This document shows, in pieces, positions 50,862-59,792 of a stretch of DNA of 61,505 nucleotides. Location of the stretch: positions 1-61,505 of the forward strand of contig JAMOBE010000013.1 of the NCBI GenBank assembly GCA_039908285.1, in the 5' to 3' direction. Under the pieces are notes generated by a model. The model ran no database searches, was not told the DNA's origin, and saw only the letters and a list, made by a program, of their open reading frames with translations. Position 1 is the stretch's first letter, and every line of letters begins with the position of its first letter. The position numbers were made by a program, and so were the translations under genes. This DNA is from JAMOBE01 sp039908285 (GTDB lineage Bacteria; Pseudomonadota; Alphaproteobacteria; Rhodospirillales; Rhodospirillaceae).

Positions 50862-51715
50862 GAGAGCTGCAGAGGAACCCAGTCAGCCCAACCTTTGCGC
50901 GCGCCCACCTCATGGCCTCCCCCGTCCCAGACGGCGAAAGCCACCAGGGTGTCGCCCCCGGCCACAAGCTTCGGATCCAGGTTCCCCGCCGGTGCCATGG
51001 GCCGGCAGATAACGACCCTCCACTTGCCATTGTGCCACACCCCCTTGCCAGAGACAAGCTGGTCCGGCTTGACGGTCAGCGACCCGAAGCCGCCCGCCAT
51101 GTGATCAAGCACCGGACTACGCGTGGCGTGTGGCATCGGGCTCTCCACCGCCATGGCGCCCATATAAGACCGGGCGTCGGTGGGCAGCAGCACCTTGTCG
51201 GGATAAAGGTCGGAATGGGCATTGGGATAGAAGTCCCGCACGCCCGGTACGCCCGCGTCGATATCCCGCTGGAAAGCGGCCCGCCACTGCATGATATCGA
51301 CCCAGTTGTCGGGAGCCCCCATCATCGGGTTGGGGGGATTGTCCTTGTCGTAGGAGACCGGCAGTTCCACCGCCACCTGGTCACCGAACTGATCGCTCAC
51401 CAGCCGGTCGCTTTTGGTACTGTCGTCCCACTCCAGAAGAAAGGACACGTAACGCTCGTTGTGCACGGCCCGCACCGTCATCTTCTGGACCTTCGGCGTC
51501 GGGGCGCTGGGCGTGGTCACCATCTGGGATAGCACTTCCACGACCACCGGCTTGGCCTTGGCCCAGTAGGCCCCGCCGGGATCGATCATGGCCTCGGTGC
51601 CGGCCAGCTTCGGCGCGACGAGAGCGGGAGCGGGAGCGGCCTGGACCTCCGGCCCCGCGGCGGCCAGGAAGGCCGCCATGCCCACCAGACGGGCAAAGGT
51701 GTTGAGATGTCGCAT
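50855..51715 (-). CDS. Heme-b gamma subunit of a type II DMSO-reductase-family enzyme
   Basis: A 286-residue exported protein with a Sec signal (MRHLNTFARLVGMAAFLAAA, cleavage near VQA-AP). It resembles the gamma subunits of ethylbenzene dehydrogenase, chlorate and selenate reductase (EbdC/ClrC/SerC) and NxrC-like proteins, which bind one heme b through Met and Lys ligands. Family-type segments are NERYVSFLLEWDD, MQWRAAFQRD and VVICRPM. It should pass electrons between the beta subunit and soluble periplasmic carriers. It sits 17 bp after the beta gene on the same strand. Confidence 0.75.
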   Translation of the reverse strand: MRHLNTFARLVGMAAFLAAAGPEVQAAPAPALVAPKLAGTEAMIDPGGAYWAKAKPVVVEVLSQMVTTPSAPTPKVQKMTVRAVHNERYVSFLLEWDDSTKSDRLVSDQFGDQVAVELPVSYDKDNPPNPMMGAPDNWVDIMQWRAAFQRDIDAGVPGVRDFYPNAHSDLYPDKVLLPTDARSYMGAMAVESPMPHATRSPVLDHMAGGFGSLTVKPDQLVSGKGVWHNGKWRVVICRPMAPAGNLDPKLVAGGDTLVAFAVWDGGGHEVGARKGWADWVPLQLSK

Positions 51716-51732
51716 GGAAAACGCCTCCCCTG

Positions 51733-52863
51733 TCAGGTGATATTGGTCCGGTGGGTCTGGTATTTTTCATCGAATGCCGGCCGCAGGTGCACGGGCTCGC
51801 GCAACGGCACGCGCACCAGCTCCGCACCGGTCTCGTTGAAGCCTATGGCCATGTCGTTCTCCACCTTGAAGGAGTGAACGATGTCCTTGGCGGCTCCGAA
51901 CAGCAGCAGGGCGCCCAGCAGCTTGGGATCATCCATCACCTTGCGGTACGCGGCCATGGCGTCCTCGACGGTGTTGCCGAACATCTGCTTCAGGAACGAC
52001 GGCGCGACGTGCACCGGCGGGATGTAGTAGACGTTGGGCTCCAGGCCGAGTTGCGGATACAGCGGCCGCGCCACCTTGGCGACGTGGACGATATAGTCGA
52101 TGGGATTGTCCTCACGCGCCTTGTCGGGCGTGTTGATGAAGCCCTGCATGCGGATCTTGCCGATGCAGGTGATGGTGCACTGGGTTTGACGTCCGTCCTC
52201 GATGGCCGGATAGCAGCCGATGCACTTCTCGGACACCCGGGTCATCATGTTGAAGAAGGCCTTCTTGTACGGGCAGCCGCGCACGCACTCGCGATAGCCC
52301 CGGCAACGGCTCTGATCCAGCAGCACGATGCCGTCCTCGGCCCGCTTGTAGATGGACTGGCGGGGGCACGAACCCAGACAGGCCGGATAGCTGCAATGAT
52401 TGCAGATACGCGGCAGATAGAACATCCAGTTGTTGTGCGGTCCGGTCAGGTGAACGCCCTGCTCCATCTTGCCGAAGGAGTCGTCCTCACCCAGATTGGG
52501 ATTGGCGTAGTCGAGATCATCGGGCAGATAGCCCAGAACCCGCTCACCGTCCGGCGCGCCCTCGAAGATGGTCTTGCCCTTGTAGGGGGCATTACCCACC
52601 AGTTCCTGGACGCCCAGCTTGTCGAGAACCTTCACGTCCCAGCCCAGTGGATAGTATCCATAGGGCTTGCTCTCGACGTTGTTCCAGAACATCGCTTCCT
52701 GACCTCGCCCGGAGGTCCATGTGGTTTTGCACGCAACCGTGCAAGTTTGACAGGCGATGCACTTGTTCAGATCCATCACCATGGCGAACTGACGCTTCGA
52801 CCTGGTCCCCTCGTAGGGGTACTCCATTTCTCGCCCAAGCTGCCAGTTGTAGACTTTCGGCAT
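51733..52863 (-). CDS. Iron-sulfur beta subunit, NxrB/NarH-like
   Basis: A 376-residue electron-transfer subunit that starts MPKVYNWQLGREMEYPYE, a very NxrB-like N-terminus. Four Cys clusters are present: CIACQTCTVACK, CNHCSYPACLGSCPR, CRGYRECVRGCPYKK and CIGCYPAI with later QCTITCIGK, giving three [4Fe-4S] and one [3Fe-4S] cluster or a variant. It has no signal of its own, so it should be exported with the alpha subunit through the Tat pathway. It lies 32 bp after the alpha gene. Confidence 0.85.
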   Translation of the reverse strand: MPKVYNWQLGREMEYPYEGTRSKRQFAMVMDLNKCIACQTCTVACKTTWTSGRGQEAMFWNNVESKPYGYYPLGWDVKVLDKLGVQELVGNAPYKGKTIFEGAPDGERVLGYLPDDLDYANPNLGEDDSFGKMEQGVHLTGPHNNWMFYLPRICNHCSYPACLGSCPRQSIYKRAEDGIVLLDQSRCRGYRECVRGCPYKKAFFNMMTRVSEKCIGCYPAIEDGRQTQCTITCIGKIRMQGFINTPDKAREDNPIDYIVHVAKVARPLYPQLGLEPNVYYIPPVHVAPSFLKQMFGNTVEDAMAAYRKVMDDPKLLGALLLFGAAKDIVHSFKVENDMAIGFNETGAELVRVPLREPVHLRPAFDEKYQTHRTNIT

Positions 52864-52895
52864 TGGCCGTGCTCCTCAATCTTGGATGACCGGGG

Positions 52896-55800
52896 TCAGG
52901 ACTTGACGAACTCGCCGCGCAGGTACCGCACCATGGCAGCGTTCTCTGCGGTCGGTCGGAAACCCAGGGCGACGGGACGCCACAGCCCCTTGCCGCCGAG
53001 ACCGCCGTCCTCCGCCTTGGTGAAGCGGGCCAACGATTCGCGCGGGGCGCTGGTGACGCAGTGAACATCGACATTGAAGCCCTTGGTGATCTCGTTGCTC
53101 CACGACTTGCGGGTCACCAGGGACATCGTCTGATGGGTCGGTTTCAGCCACGACCGGGTCAGGCTCTGATGGCCGCCATACCGGAACAGTGACTGGTAGT
53201 TGGTCTCGGCGTTCTTGGCCAGGCCGTCGGGACGGCTTTCGTGTGCCTTCACGGTCCCGGGGGTCGCCATGTAGCCGTTGAACCACATGCGGGTGATGCT
53301 GCGCGGCGTTCCGGGATAGTAGCGGGCCCGGGCCATCAGACGGGCCACCTTGTACTCGTCCTTGCGGGCGGGATCGTTCCAGCCGCGGAAGGGCAGGTCG
53401 TTGGGATCGCCGTCGATCCACACATAGTCGCCGTCGTTGATGCCCATGGACTTCGCGTCCTCGGGATTGATGTCCACGTACATCTCGCCGGTGCCAGGCA
53501 TGCGCTTGTCGCGGCGGTACATGTCACCGAACGGCCCGAACAGCGTCGCCATGTAGTCGGTATCGACGGGCATGGTATGGGCGCCGTGGCGGTACTTGGG
53601 CGTATGGAAAACGTAGGTCCAGCCCTTGGAGTGCAGCGGATGCCTGGTCTGCATCAGTTCTCCGGCGGAGAACACCGTGTTGCGCATCTGCCGGGTGATG
53701 TGATCACGGCTGTCGGCCGGAATGCCCCAGTCCGCCGGCGTCTTCGGCCGCATGGCCGGGTGAGCGGCGGAAACGATGGCGCAGGGCTCGTAGAAGGTCG
53801 CCTCCGACGGCTCGCGGTGCACGGGCAGATTCTCGCCGGCATCGATGAACTCGGCCTCGGGGCGATAGTACTCGAGCCGTCCGGTCCGGGTGTACCAGGG
53901 CTTGGACTCCTGCACCTGCTCGTAGCTGTTGACGCGCGGATAGGTCCGGGTGTTCATCAGGGCCGGAACGCCGGTCTTGGCCTTGGCCTCCAGGTCGGCG
54001 ACCTTGTAGCCCTTCAGCGGAGTCGAGCCGTCGATGATGCGCTGGAGATAGACGTCCGTGCGGTTTTCCTTGACGAAATGCCACATCTGGGCAAACCGCT
54101 CATCCCCCGTCAGCTTGGCCATATGGCCGGCGACGCCGGCATAGGTGTCGATGTCGGGAACGGTCTGGAAGGCTCGCTTGATCGGCGTGCGCGGATAAAG
54201 CTGGACGAACGGGTTGGAGTTCGAGGCCGTCATGTCGACGTTCTTGAACTCCATCCACGAGTCAACGCCATAGACGATATCGCTGAACTCGCAGGACGCC
54301 GTCCACCACCACTCGTTATAGACCACGACCTCGGCCTTGGGCAGAGTGTTGAAGACCACGTCGTAGAAGCCCTTCTGGTTGCCCAGGCTGGAGTTGGAGT
54401 TGACCTGCCAGATGGTCTTGGTGGGGGTGGGCACGTGGGGACCGACGGTGATCTTCTTGTTGCCGGCCTTCATGATCCGCTCGCCGTTGGCCCAGTAGTG
54501 CATGGACTCCGGCCGGATCATCGGCTTGACCTTGACCTGACCGGCCGGGTCGAGCTGCAGGTTGAACGGGTCTTCAAGAACGTAGCGCGGCACACCCGAG
54601 AACAGGGTGTTCTTGTAGGTACCGGCGTAGGAACCGATGTTGCCGCCGTGACGGCCGAGGCTGCCCACGAGACCCAGCACCAGCAGGATGGCGCGGTCCT
54701 TGTTGTCGTTGTTCCAGAACTGGTTCGGCCCCATGCCGCAGGCGATCAGGGTCTTGCCGCCGCTGGCGGCGATGGAACGGGCCAGCGAGGTGGTGGCCGA
54801 CTCCGGAGCCCAGGTGATCTGGCGCACCTTGTCGGGGGTCATGGAGTCCGCCAGGTACTGCTTGACCAGGCCGAACACCGGACGAACCTCGATCTGCTTG
54901 CCGTCCTTGGTGGTCAGGGTGAAGCTGCCCTCCAGGGCCGGCTTGATGTCGCGCTTGGCGAAGTGAGTGCCAAGCTCGTCATGGCTGACCGCCACCGCCT
55001 TTTTGTCGGCCGTGTCCCACATGACGAAGTCAGGGAACTCCTTGGCATAGGCGGCGGGAATCTGCTTGCCCTTCTGCATCGTCGTGGGCACGGCCGCCTC
55101 GCCCTCGGCCAGGACCTTGGTCCAGTTCTCCGGCGTCTTGTCCTTGTGATCGGGGAACACGTCGCTGGCCTTGAGCCGCTCCAGGGTGTCCATGCGCACC
55201 AGGGTGGGCAGGTCGGTGAAGTTGGCGACGAACTCGGCGTCATAGAGCTTCTCGGCCATGATCACCTGGGCCAGGCCCAGGGCGAAAGCCGGATCCGTGC
55301 CGGGGCGGATCACCACCACCTCGTCGCACTTGGACGCGGTCGATGAGTATTCGACCGTCACCGCCACCGTCTTCGCGCCTTTCAGGCGGGCCTCGGTCAG
55401 CCAGTGGCTGTCGGGCATCTTGGTCGAGATCCAGTTCATGCCCCAGGCCACGATCAGCTTGGAGTTCTCGGTATCGAACAGATCGAAATCGTTGGTCTGA
55501 TCACCGGTCACCATGGGATGGCCGGGAGGCAGGTCGGTGTGGAACGTGTAGGAGTCCCAGGTACCGGCGCCGCGCGCCTTGTCGGGGGTGACGTTGCGGA
55601 GCTTGGCGTCCAGCAGCGACATGCCGTTGGCGAATCGGAACGCGCCGAAGATGCGCGTGGCACCCTGCTTGGCCATGCCGCCACGGAACTTTTCGACCCG
55701 CACGCCCGAGCCGTCCACGGCGGCCACCATGTCGGGATCATAGCCCTGGGCCTCCAGGTACTTCTTACCCTGATCGCCCGAGTAGGTGGTGGCGACGTTG

Positions 55801-56378
55801 ACCAGCGACTTGGCATGATAGGCATAGGCCTCGTCGTGGGTCATGCGCACCCACGAATCCCAGCCGCGCCGCATCAGCTCCTTCGGAGCCGCGCCGGTGG
55901 CGGGATCGCGAGGGAATCCCCTGTCCACCCACTCCTTGAACCCCTTGCGCACGAACGCCCCGTTGACCCGGCGGTCGCCATAGAAGCGCCGCGCCAGGAC
56001 CAGCCCCTTCTGGCAGCAGCGGGGGTCCCAGCGATGGGACGAGGTATTGCCATAGAGATCCTCGGCCTTGCCATAGCCATAGGTGGGCTCGATCCGCACC
56101 ACCACGTTGTTCTTCACAAAAGCATGCAAAAGGCAGTTGTGAGTATCGTTGGGGCAGCAGAGGAATGTGAACTTGTCGTCGGCGCGGAAGATGTCGCGGT
56201 ACATGTGTTCCCAACCGCGGCTTGGATATTGCGCCAGCGGGTTTTCAACCGCCACCGGCCCCAGATATCCGTACTGGGCGAACGCAGCCTTCTGGGTGGC
56301 TACCACCCCGAATCCTGCGGCTCCCATCATCTTCAGAAACCGACGCCGCGATGGCGTGTGTCCTTGGCCGACAGCCAT
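52896..56378 (-). CDS. Molybdopterin alpha subunit, periplasmic, NxrA-like (type II DMSO reductase family)
   Basis: An 1160-residue Tat-exported catalytic subunit. The signal has the twin-Arg motif RRRFLK (residues 11-16) and a hydrophobic core ending near AFA-QY. The [4Fe-4S] (FS0) region reads CCPNDTHNC with a later PRCCQKG. Further motifs are VAWGMNWISTKMPD, WWWTASCEFSDIVYG (in the molybdenum ligand region) and the C-terminal molybdopterin-binding part (LHSKGWTYVFHTPKYRHGAH). Length and sequence resemble the periplasmic nitrite oxidoreductase/nitrate reductase branch rather than the cytoplasmic NarG. Whether it reduces nitrate, oxidises nitrite or uses chlorate or selenate is not settled by sequence. 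The upstream CRP/FNR-type sites favour an anaerobic reductase. Confidence 0.85.
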   Translation of the reverse strand: MAVGQGHTPSRRRFLKMMGAAGFGVVATQKAAFAQYGYLGPVAVENPLAQYPSRGWEHMYRDIFRADDKFTFLCCPNDTHNCLLHAFVKNNVVVRIEPTYGYGKAEDLYGNTSSHRWDPRCCQKGLVLARRFYGDRRVNGAFVRKGFKEWVDRGFPRDPATGAAPKELMRRGWDSWVRMTHDEAYAYHAKSLVNVATTYSGDQGKKYLEAQGYDPDMVAAVDGSGVRVEKFRGGMAKQGATRIFGAFRFANGMSLLDAKLRNVTPDKARGAGTWDSYTFHTDLPPGHPMVTGDQTNDFDLFDTENSKLIVAWGMNWISTKMPDSHWLTEARLKGAKTVAVTVEYSSTASKCDEVVVIRPGTDPAFALGLAQVIMAEKLYDAEFVANFTDLPTLVRMDTLERLKASDVFPDHKDKTPENWTKVLAEGEAAVPTTMQKGKQIPAAYAKEFPDFVMWDTADKKAVAVSHDELGTHFAKRDIKPALEGSFTLTTKDGKQIEVRPVFGLVKQYLADSMTPDKVRQITWAPESATTSLARSIAASGGKTLIACGMGPNQFWNNDNKDRAILLVLGLVGSLGRHGGNIGSYAGTYKNTLFSGVPRYVLEDPFNLQLDPAGQVKVKPMIRPESMHYWANGERIMKAGNKKITVGPHVPTPTKTIWQVNSNSSLGNQKGFYDVVFNTLPKAEVVVYNEWWWTASCEFSDIVYGVDSWMEFKNVDMTASNSNPFVQLYPRTPIKRAFQTVPDIDTYAGVAGHMAKLTGDERFAQMWHFVKENRTDVYLQRIIDGSTPLKGYKVADLEAKAKTGVPALMNTRTYPRVNSYEQVQESKPWYTRTGRLEYYRPEAEFIDAGENLPVHREPSEATFYEPCAIVSAAHPAMRPKTPADWGIPADSRDHITRQMRNTVFSAGELMQTRHPLHSKGWTYVFHTPKYRHGAHTMPVDTDYMATLFGPFGDMYRRDKRMPGTGEMYVDINPEDAKSMGINDGDYVWIDGDPNDLPFRGWNDPARKDEYKVARLMARARYYPGTPRSITRMWFNGYMATPGTVKAHESRPDGLAKNAETNYQSLFRYGGHQSLTRSWLKPTHQTMSLVTRKSWSNEITKGFNVDVHCVTSAPRESLARFTKAEDGGLGGKGLWRPVALGFRPTAENAAMVRYLRGEFVKS

Positions 56379-56429
56379 GGTGCGTTCTCCCTGAACCGAC
56401 TATCCTGATCGGGCGGCTCCCCCGCCCTG

Positions 56430-56479
56430 CGCGCGCATTCTAAACATTCTTTCAAATATGGATATTTGACTTTCGTCAA
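56430..56479 (-). promoter_or_regulatory. Likely promoter of the NxrA-like operon, class II CRP/FNR type
   Basis: On the minus strand a -10-like TAGAAT (56442-56437) puts the transcript start near 56430. The nearest palindrome TTGACGAAAGTCAA (56479-56466) is then centred about 42 bp upstream, the position used by class II FNR-type activators, and replaces the -35 box. AGGGAGA lies 8 bases before the ATG (56378). The start point is inferred, not measured. Confidence 0.55.
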
Positions 56480-56653
56480 AGAACGAAAATTAGGTGATGC
56501 TTATGCAGAATTCCGCAGGCGAGTGGATATTTGACTTTTGTCAAAGAACGAAAATCAGGTGATGGCTATGCCGAATTCCGCAGGCGCGTGGATATTTGAC
56601 TTTCGTCAAAGAACGAAAATCAGGTGATACACATGCCGAATTCCGCAGGCGAT
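56460..56653. repeat. Three 65-bp direct repeats, each with a CRP/FNR-type palindrome
   Basis: Units start at 56460, 56525 and 56590. Each holds TTGACTTTYGTCAA (56466-56479, 56531-56544, 56596-56609), an overlapping dyad TTTCGT-N6-ACGAAA, and the tail GAATTCCGCAGGCG. The second palindrome has one change (T for C in the spacer). The spacing is exactly 65 bp. They lie between the sensor kinase stop (56708) and the start of the NxrA-like operon. Confidence 0.9.
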
Positions 56654-56707
56654 AGGAATCAAGCGGCTCCAAGGGGAGAGAGAGCCAGAGATCGGCCGGG
56701 TTGGCCG

Positions 56708-58963
56708 TCACCCCTCGCGGATGATGCGGTTGGCGGGGAAGGTCAGGGTGGCGGTGGTGCCCTGGCCGACGGTGCTGGCGAGGGTCAGGCTGCCGCCGTG
56801 CATCGTCATCAGCCGCCGGCTGATGGGCAGCCCGAGGCCGGTGCCGCCGTGGGTGCGGCTGATGGTGGCGTTGGCCTGCTGGAAGGGCTCGAACACGCTC
56901 TCAAGCGCCTCGGCCGGGATGCCGATGCCGGAGTCGGCGACGGTGATGACCATCCGACTCTGGTCATCCATGGCCACCGTCACCGTCACCGAACCGCCCG
57001 GCGGCGTGAACTTGGCGGCGTTGGACAACAGGTTCAGCACGATCTGGGTGATGCTGGTGCGATCGGCCTTGAGGAGCGGCAGGTCCGTCGGCACGTGGGT
57101 GTGCAGGGCGACGTTGGTTTCCTCCATGCGCACCCGCACCATGGTCAGGCAGTTCTCCACCACCCCGATCATGTCGACCGTCTCCTCGCACAACTCGAAG
57201 CGGCCGGCCTCGATCTTCGACAGGTCGAGGATGTCGTTGATGAGAGTCAGCAGGTGGTGGCCGCTGTTGAAGATGTCCGTGGCATAGGTCAGGTACTGCT
57301 GCTGGCCCACCGGGCCGAAGATCTCCGAGCGGATGAAGTCGGAGAAGCCGATGATGGCGTTGAGCGGCGTGCGCAGTTCGTGGCTCATGTTGGCGAGGAA
57401 CTGGCTTTTGGCCAGGTTGGCGTTCTCGGCCGTGTGGGTCGCGTCCAGCAGCGCCTCCTGGGCCCGGCGGTCGTCGGTGATGTCCTCGATCACCCAGATG
57501 GAGCCATGCCGCGGCCGGCTGGGGTCGATGGCCGCCCCGGCGGCATAGGCCCAGAACAGGCTGCCATCCTTGCGGCGAATCCGCACCTCGGCGCGGTAGG
57601 TCTCCCCCCGCTCCAGCGCGGCGTAGGCCTCGGTGCCGATCCTCTCGAACTCCTCGGGCGAAGCGTGGATCACCGCCGTCGACAGCCCGGCCAGCTCGGC
57701 GCGGTCGTAGCCCAGCATCTCCTCCAGCGCCCGATTGATCATGTGGATGCGGCGGTCGCGCACGATGGCGATGCCGAAGGTGGCGCTCTCGAAGATGGCG
57801 TTCTGCTCGGCCAGGGCCTGGCGCAGGCGCTCCTCGGCCTGCTTGCGTTCGGTGATGTCGGTGGCGATGACGCACAGGCCCTCGGGCATGGCATAGGCGT
57901 TGAGGATCGGCACCTTCACCGTCAGATAGGTGCGCTCGCCCAGGATGCCGGGGATGACCTCCTCGATCTCGATGCGCCGGCCTGAGTCGAGGGCGAGACG
58001 GTCGCTCGCCTGCATCCGCTCAGCCGCCTGGGGGTGGAACAGGTCGCGGTTGGTGTTGCCGACGATCCGCCCGCTGTCGCGGCCGACGATGCGCTCGAAC
58101 TGCTGGTTGACCAGCAGATAGCGGCCGGCGGTGTCCTTGAGGTAGATCACCGCCGCCGAGTGGGTCAGGATGGCGTGCAGCCGCTGTTCCGCCTGGCGCA
58201 GGGCCGTCTCCCGGCGTCGGCGGTCGGTGATGTCGGCATAGGTGAACACCACCCCGCCGCCCGGCATCGGGTTGTAGCGGACCTCCAGCACCGTGCCGTC
58301 GGGCTGGACCCGCTCGAACAGGCGCGGCTCGGTGATGCCGCTGAAGCGGGCCAGCCGCTCGGCGGCCAGAGACTCCGGATCCCCCGGCCCATACTCTCCC
58401 CGCCTGGCGAACAGGCGAAGAATGTCCTGAAGCCGCGTCCCCGCCGCCGCCAGATCCTTCGGCAACCCGAGCAGCCGCACCAGCATGTCGTTGACCAGCA
58501 CCAGCCTCTGGTCCCCGTCCACCGCCGCCAGCCCGAGTCCCAGATTGTCGAGAATCGTGCCGGCGATCCGCTCTCCCGCCGCCACGGTATCCCGGCGGCG
58601 GCATGACAGCACCACGCCCCCCTCGGGCAGCGCCGACTGGACCACCGTCACCGTGCGACCATCCGCCATGACCCGTTCGCAACGCCGCGTCGTGCTTCCG
58701 GACACCGGCGTCCCGGCGATGGCGCCGAAGACGTCCGCCAGGGGCGTTCCCCGCGCCACCTGCCCGGGATCGAGATCAAGGAGTCTCCGGAATGGTCCGC
58801 TGACATGAACCAGCCGCAGATCCCTGTCGAAGACGCAGAGACCGTCTTCGCCATGCTCAATTGCTGATTGCAACAACATCAGGTCATCGGTGGCGTCGCA
58901 AACGCACCCAGCGTCTTTCATGCCATTCTTTGTCCGTTGCTCAACCACGGGGATACAATCCAT
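56708..58963 (-). CDS. Multi-PAS sensor histidine kinase
   Basis: A 751-residue cytosolic kinase without membrane segments. Four PAS-type domains are visible (about residues 30-125, 135-250, 265-385 and 390-510; for example GLCVFDRDLRLVHVSG, VFTYADITDRRR and CVIATDITERKQ). Then come HisKA (MSHELRTPLNAIIGFSDFI) and HATPase_c (LNLLSNAAKFT, GTGLGLPIS). The first PAS region follows an initial stretch with two Cys (CVCD) that could sense redox. It lies directly upstream of the NxrA-like operon, so it could regulate it, though no response regulator is fused. Its start overlaps the end of the TauE/SafE gene by 23 bp. Confidence 0.85.
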   Translation of the reverse strand: MDCIPVVEQRTKNGMKDAGCVCDATDDLMLLQSAIEHGEDGLCVFDRDLRLVHVSGPFRRLLDLDPGQVARGTPLADVFGAIAGTPVSGSTTRRCERVMADGRTVTVVQSALPEGGVVLSCRRRDTVAAGERIAGTILDNLGLGLAAVDGDQRLVLVNDMLVRLLGLPKDLAAAGTRLQDILRLFARRGEYGPGDPESLAAERLARFSGITEPRLFERVQPDGTVLEVRYNPMPGGGVVFTYADITDRRRRETALRQAEQRLHAILTHSAAVIYLKDTAGRYLLVNQQFERIVGRDSGRIVGNTNRDLFHPQAAERMQASDRLALDSGRRIEIEEVIPGILGERTYLTVKVPILNAYAMPEGLCVIATDITERKQAEERLRQALAEQNAIFESATFGIAIVRDRRIHMINRALEEMLGYDRAELAGLSTAVIHASPEEFERIGTEAYAALERGETYRAEVRIRRKDGSLFWAYAAGAAIDPSRPRHGSIWVIEDITDDRRAQEALLDATHTAENANLAKSQFLANMSHELRTPLNAIIGFSDFIRSEIFGPVGQQQYLTYATDIFNSGHHLLTLINDILDLSKIEAGRFELCEETVDMIGVVENCLTMVRVRMEETNVALHTHVPTDLPLLKADRTSITQIVLNLLSNAAKFTPPGGSVTVTVAMDDQSRMVITVADSGIGIPAEALESVFEPFQQANATISRTHGGTGLGLPISRRLMTMHGGSLTLASTVGQGTTATLTFPANRIIREG

Positions 58964-59792
58964 ACATCATCCTCATGGCGGTCAGAAACAGGAAAAAGGA
59001 GAATACCCGGCGGAGTAGCCGGGGGTTGATGGTGTGAGCCAGCCGGGCTCCCCACGGCGCGGCCAGCATGGTCATCGGCACCAGCAGGACGAAGCCCAGC
59101 AGGTTGACGTAGCCCAGCGACCACGGCGGCCGGTCCGCCACGCCGAGGCCGCTCCAGGCGAAACCGATGGCGCCGGGGATGCCGATGATCAGGCCGATGG
59201 CCGAGGCGGTGCCCACCGCCCGGCGCATGGGGTAGGAGAAGGTGGTCAGGATCGGCACGCTGAGGGTGCCGCCGCCGATCCCCATCATGACCGAAATGCC
59301 GCCGATGGCGGCGGCGAGCGGCATCCCCACCCCCGGCCCCGGCAGCCGCGCCGCCAGGACGCGGCCTTCCGGGGCAAAGGCCATGTGGGCGGCGACCAGC
59401 AGGGCGACCACGGCGAATACTCCCGTCAGGACGGGTCCCTTGACCGCTCCCCCGGCCACCGTCCCCACCAGCACCCCGACCAGGATCGCCGGTCCCCACG
59501 TCCGCAGAAGATCACCATCCACCGCCCCCCGCCGCCGGTGGGAGCGGGCCGACACCACGGCGGTGGGGACGATGGTGGCGAGCGACGTCCCGACCGCCAC
59601 GTGCATGCGCACGGCCTCGTCGATGCCAAGCTCGGTGAACACGTGATAGAGCACCGGCACGATGACGATGCCGCCGCCCACGCCCAGCAGTCCGGCGAGA
59701 AGGCCGGCAAGCGCCCCCGTCGCCGCCAGGGCCACGGCCAGGACGGCGAGAAAGGTCACGTCGAAAAGGGCGGCCGGTGGTGGCGAGGTCAT
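58941..59792 (-). CDS. TauE/SafE-family membrane permease
   Basis: A 283-residue inner-membrane protein with about eight hydrophobic segments and the family repeat (GLLGVGGGIVIVPVLY and GIGGGTLSVPIL). The family exports or imports sulfoacetate, sulfite or other small anions. The ATG at 59792 overlaps the stop of the malonyl-CoA synthetase-like gene (ATGA), and its own end overlaps the sensor kinase start, so the three are a translationally coupled operon. A longer frame upstream has no membrane character. The substrate is unknown. Confidence 0.85.
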   Translation of the reverse strand: MTSPPPAALFDVTFLAVLAVALAATGALAGLLAGLLGVGGGIVIVPVLYHVFTELGIDEAVRMHVAVGTSLATIVPTAVVSARSHRRRGAVDGDLLRTWGPAILVGVLVGTVAGGAVKGPVLTGVFAVVALLVAAHMAFAPEGRVLAARLPGPGVGMPLAAAIGGISVMMGIGGGTLSVPILTTFSYPMRRAVGTASAIGLIIGIPGAIGFAWSGLGVADRPPWSLGYVNLLGFVLLVPMTMLAAPWGARLAHTINPRLLRRVFSFFLFLTAMRMMYGLYPRG

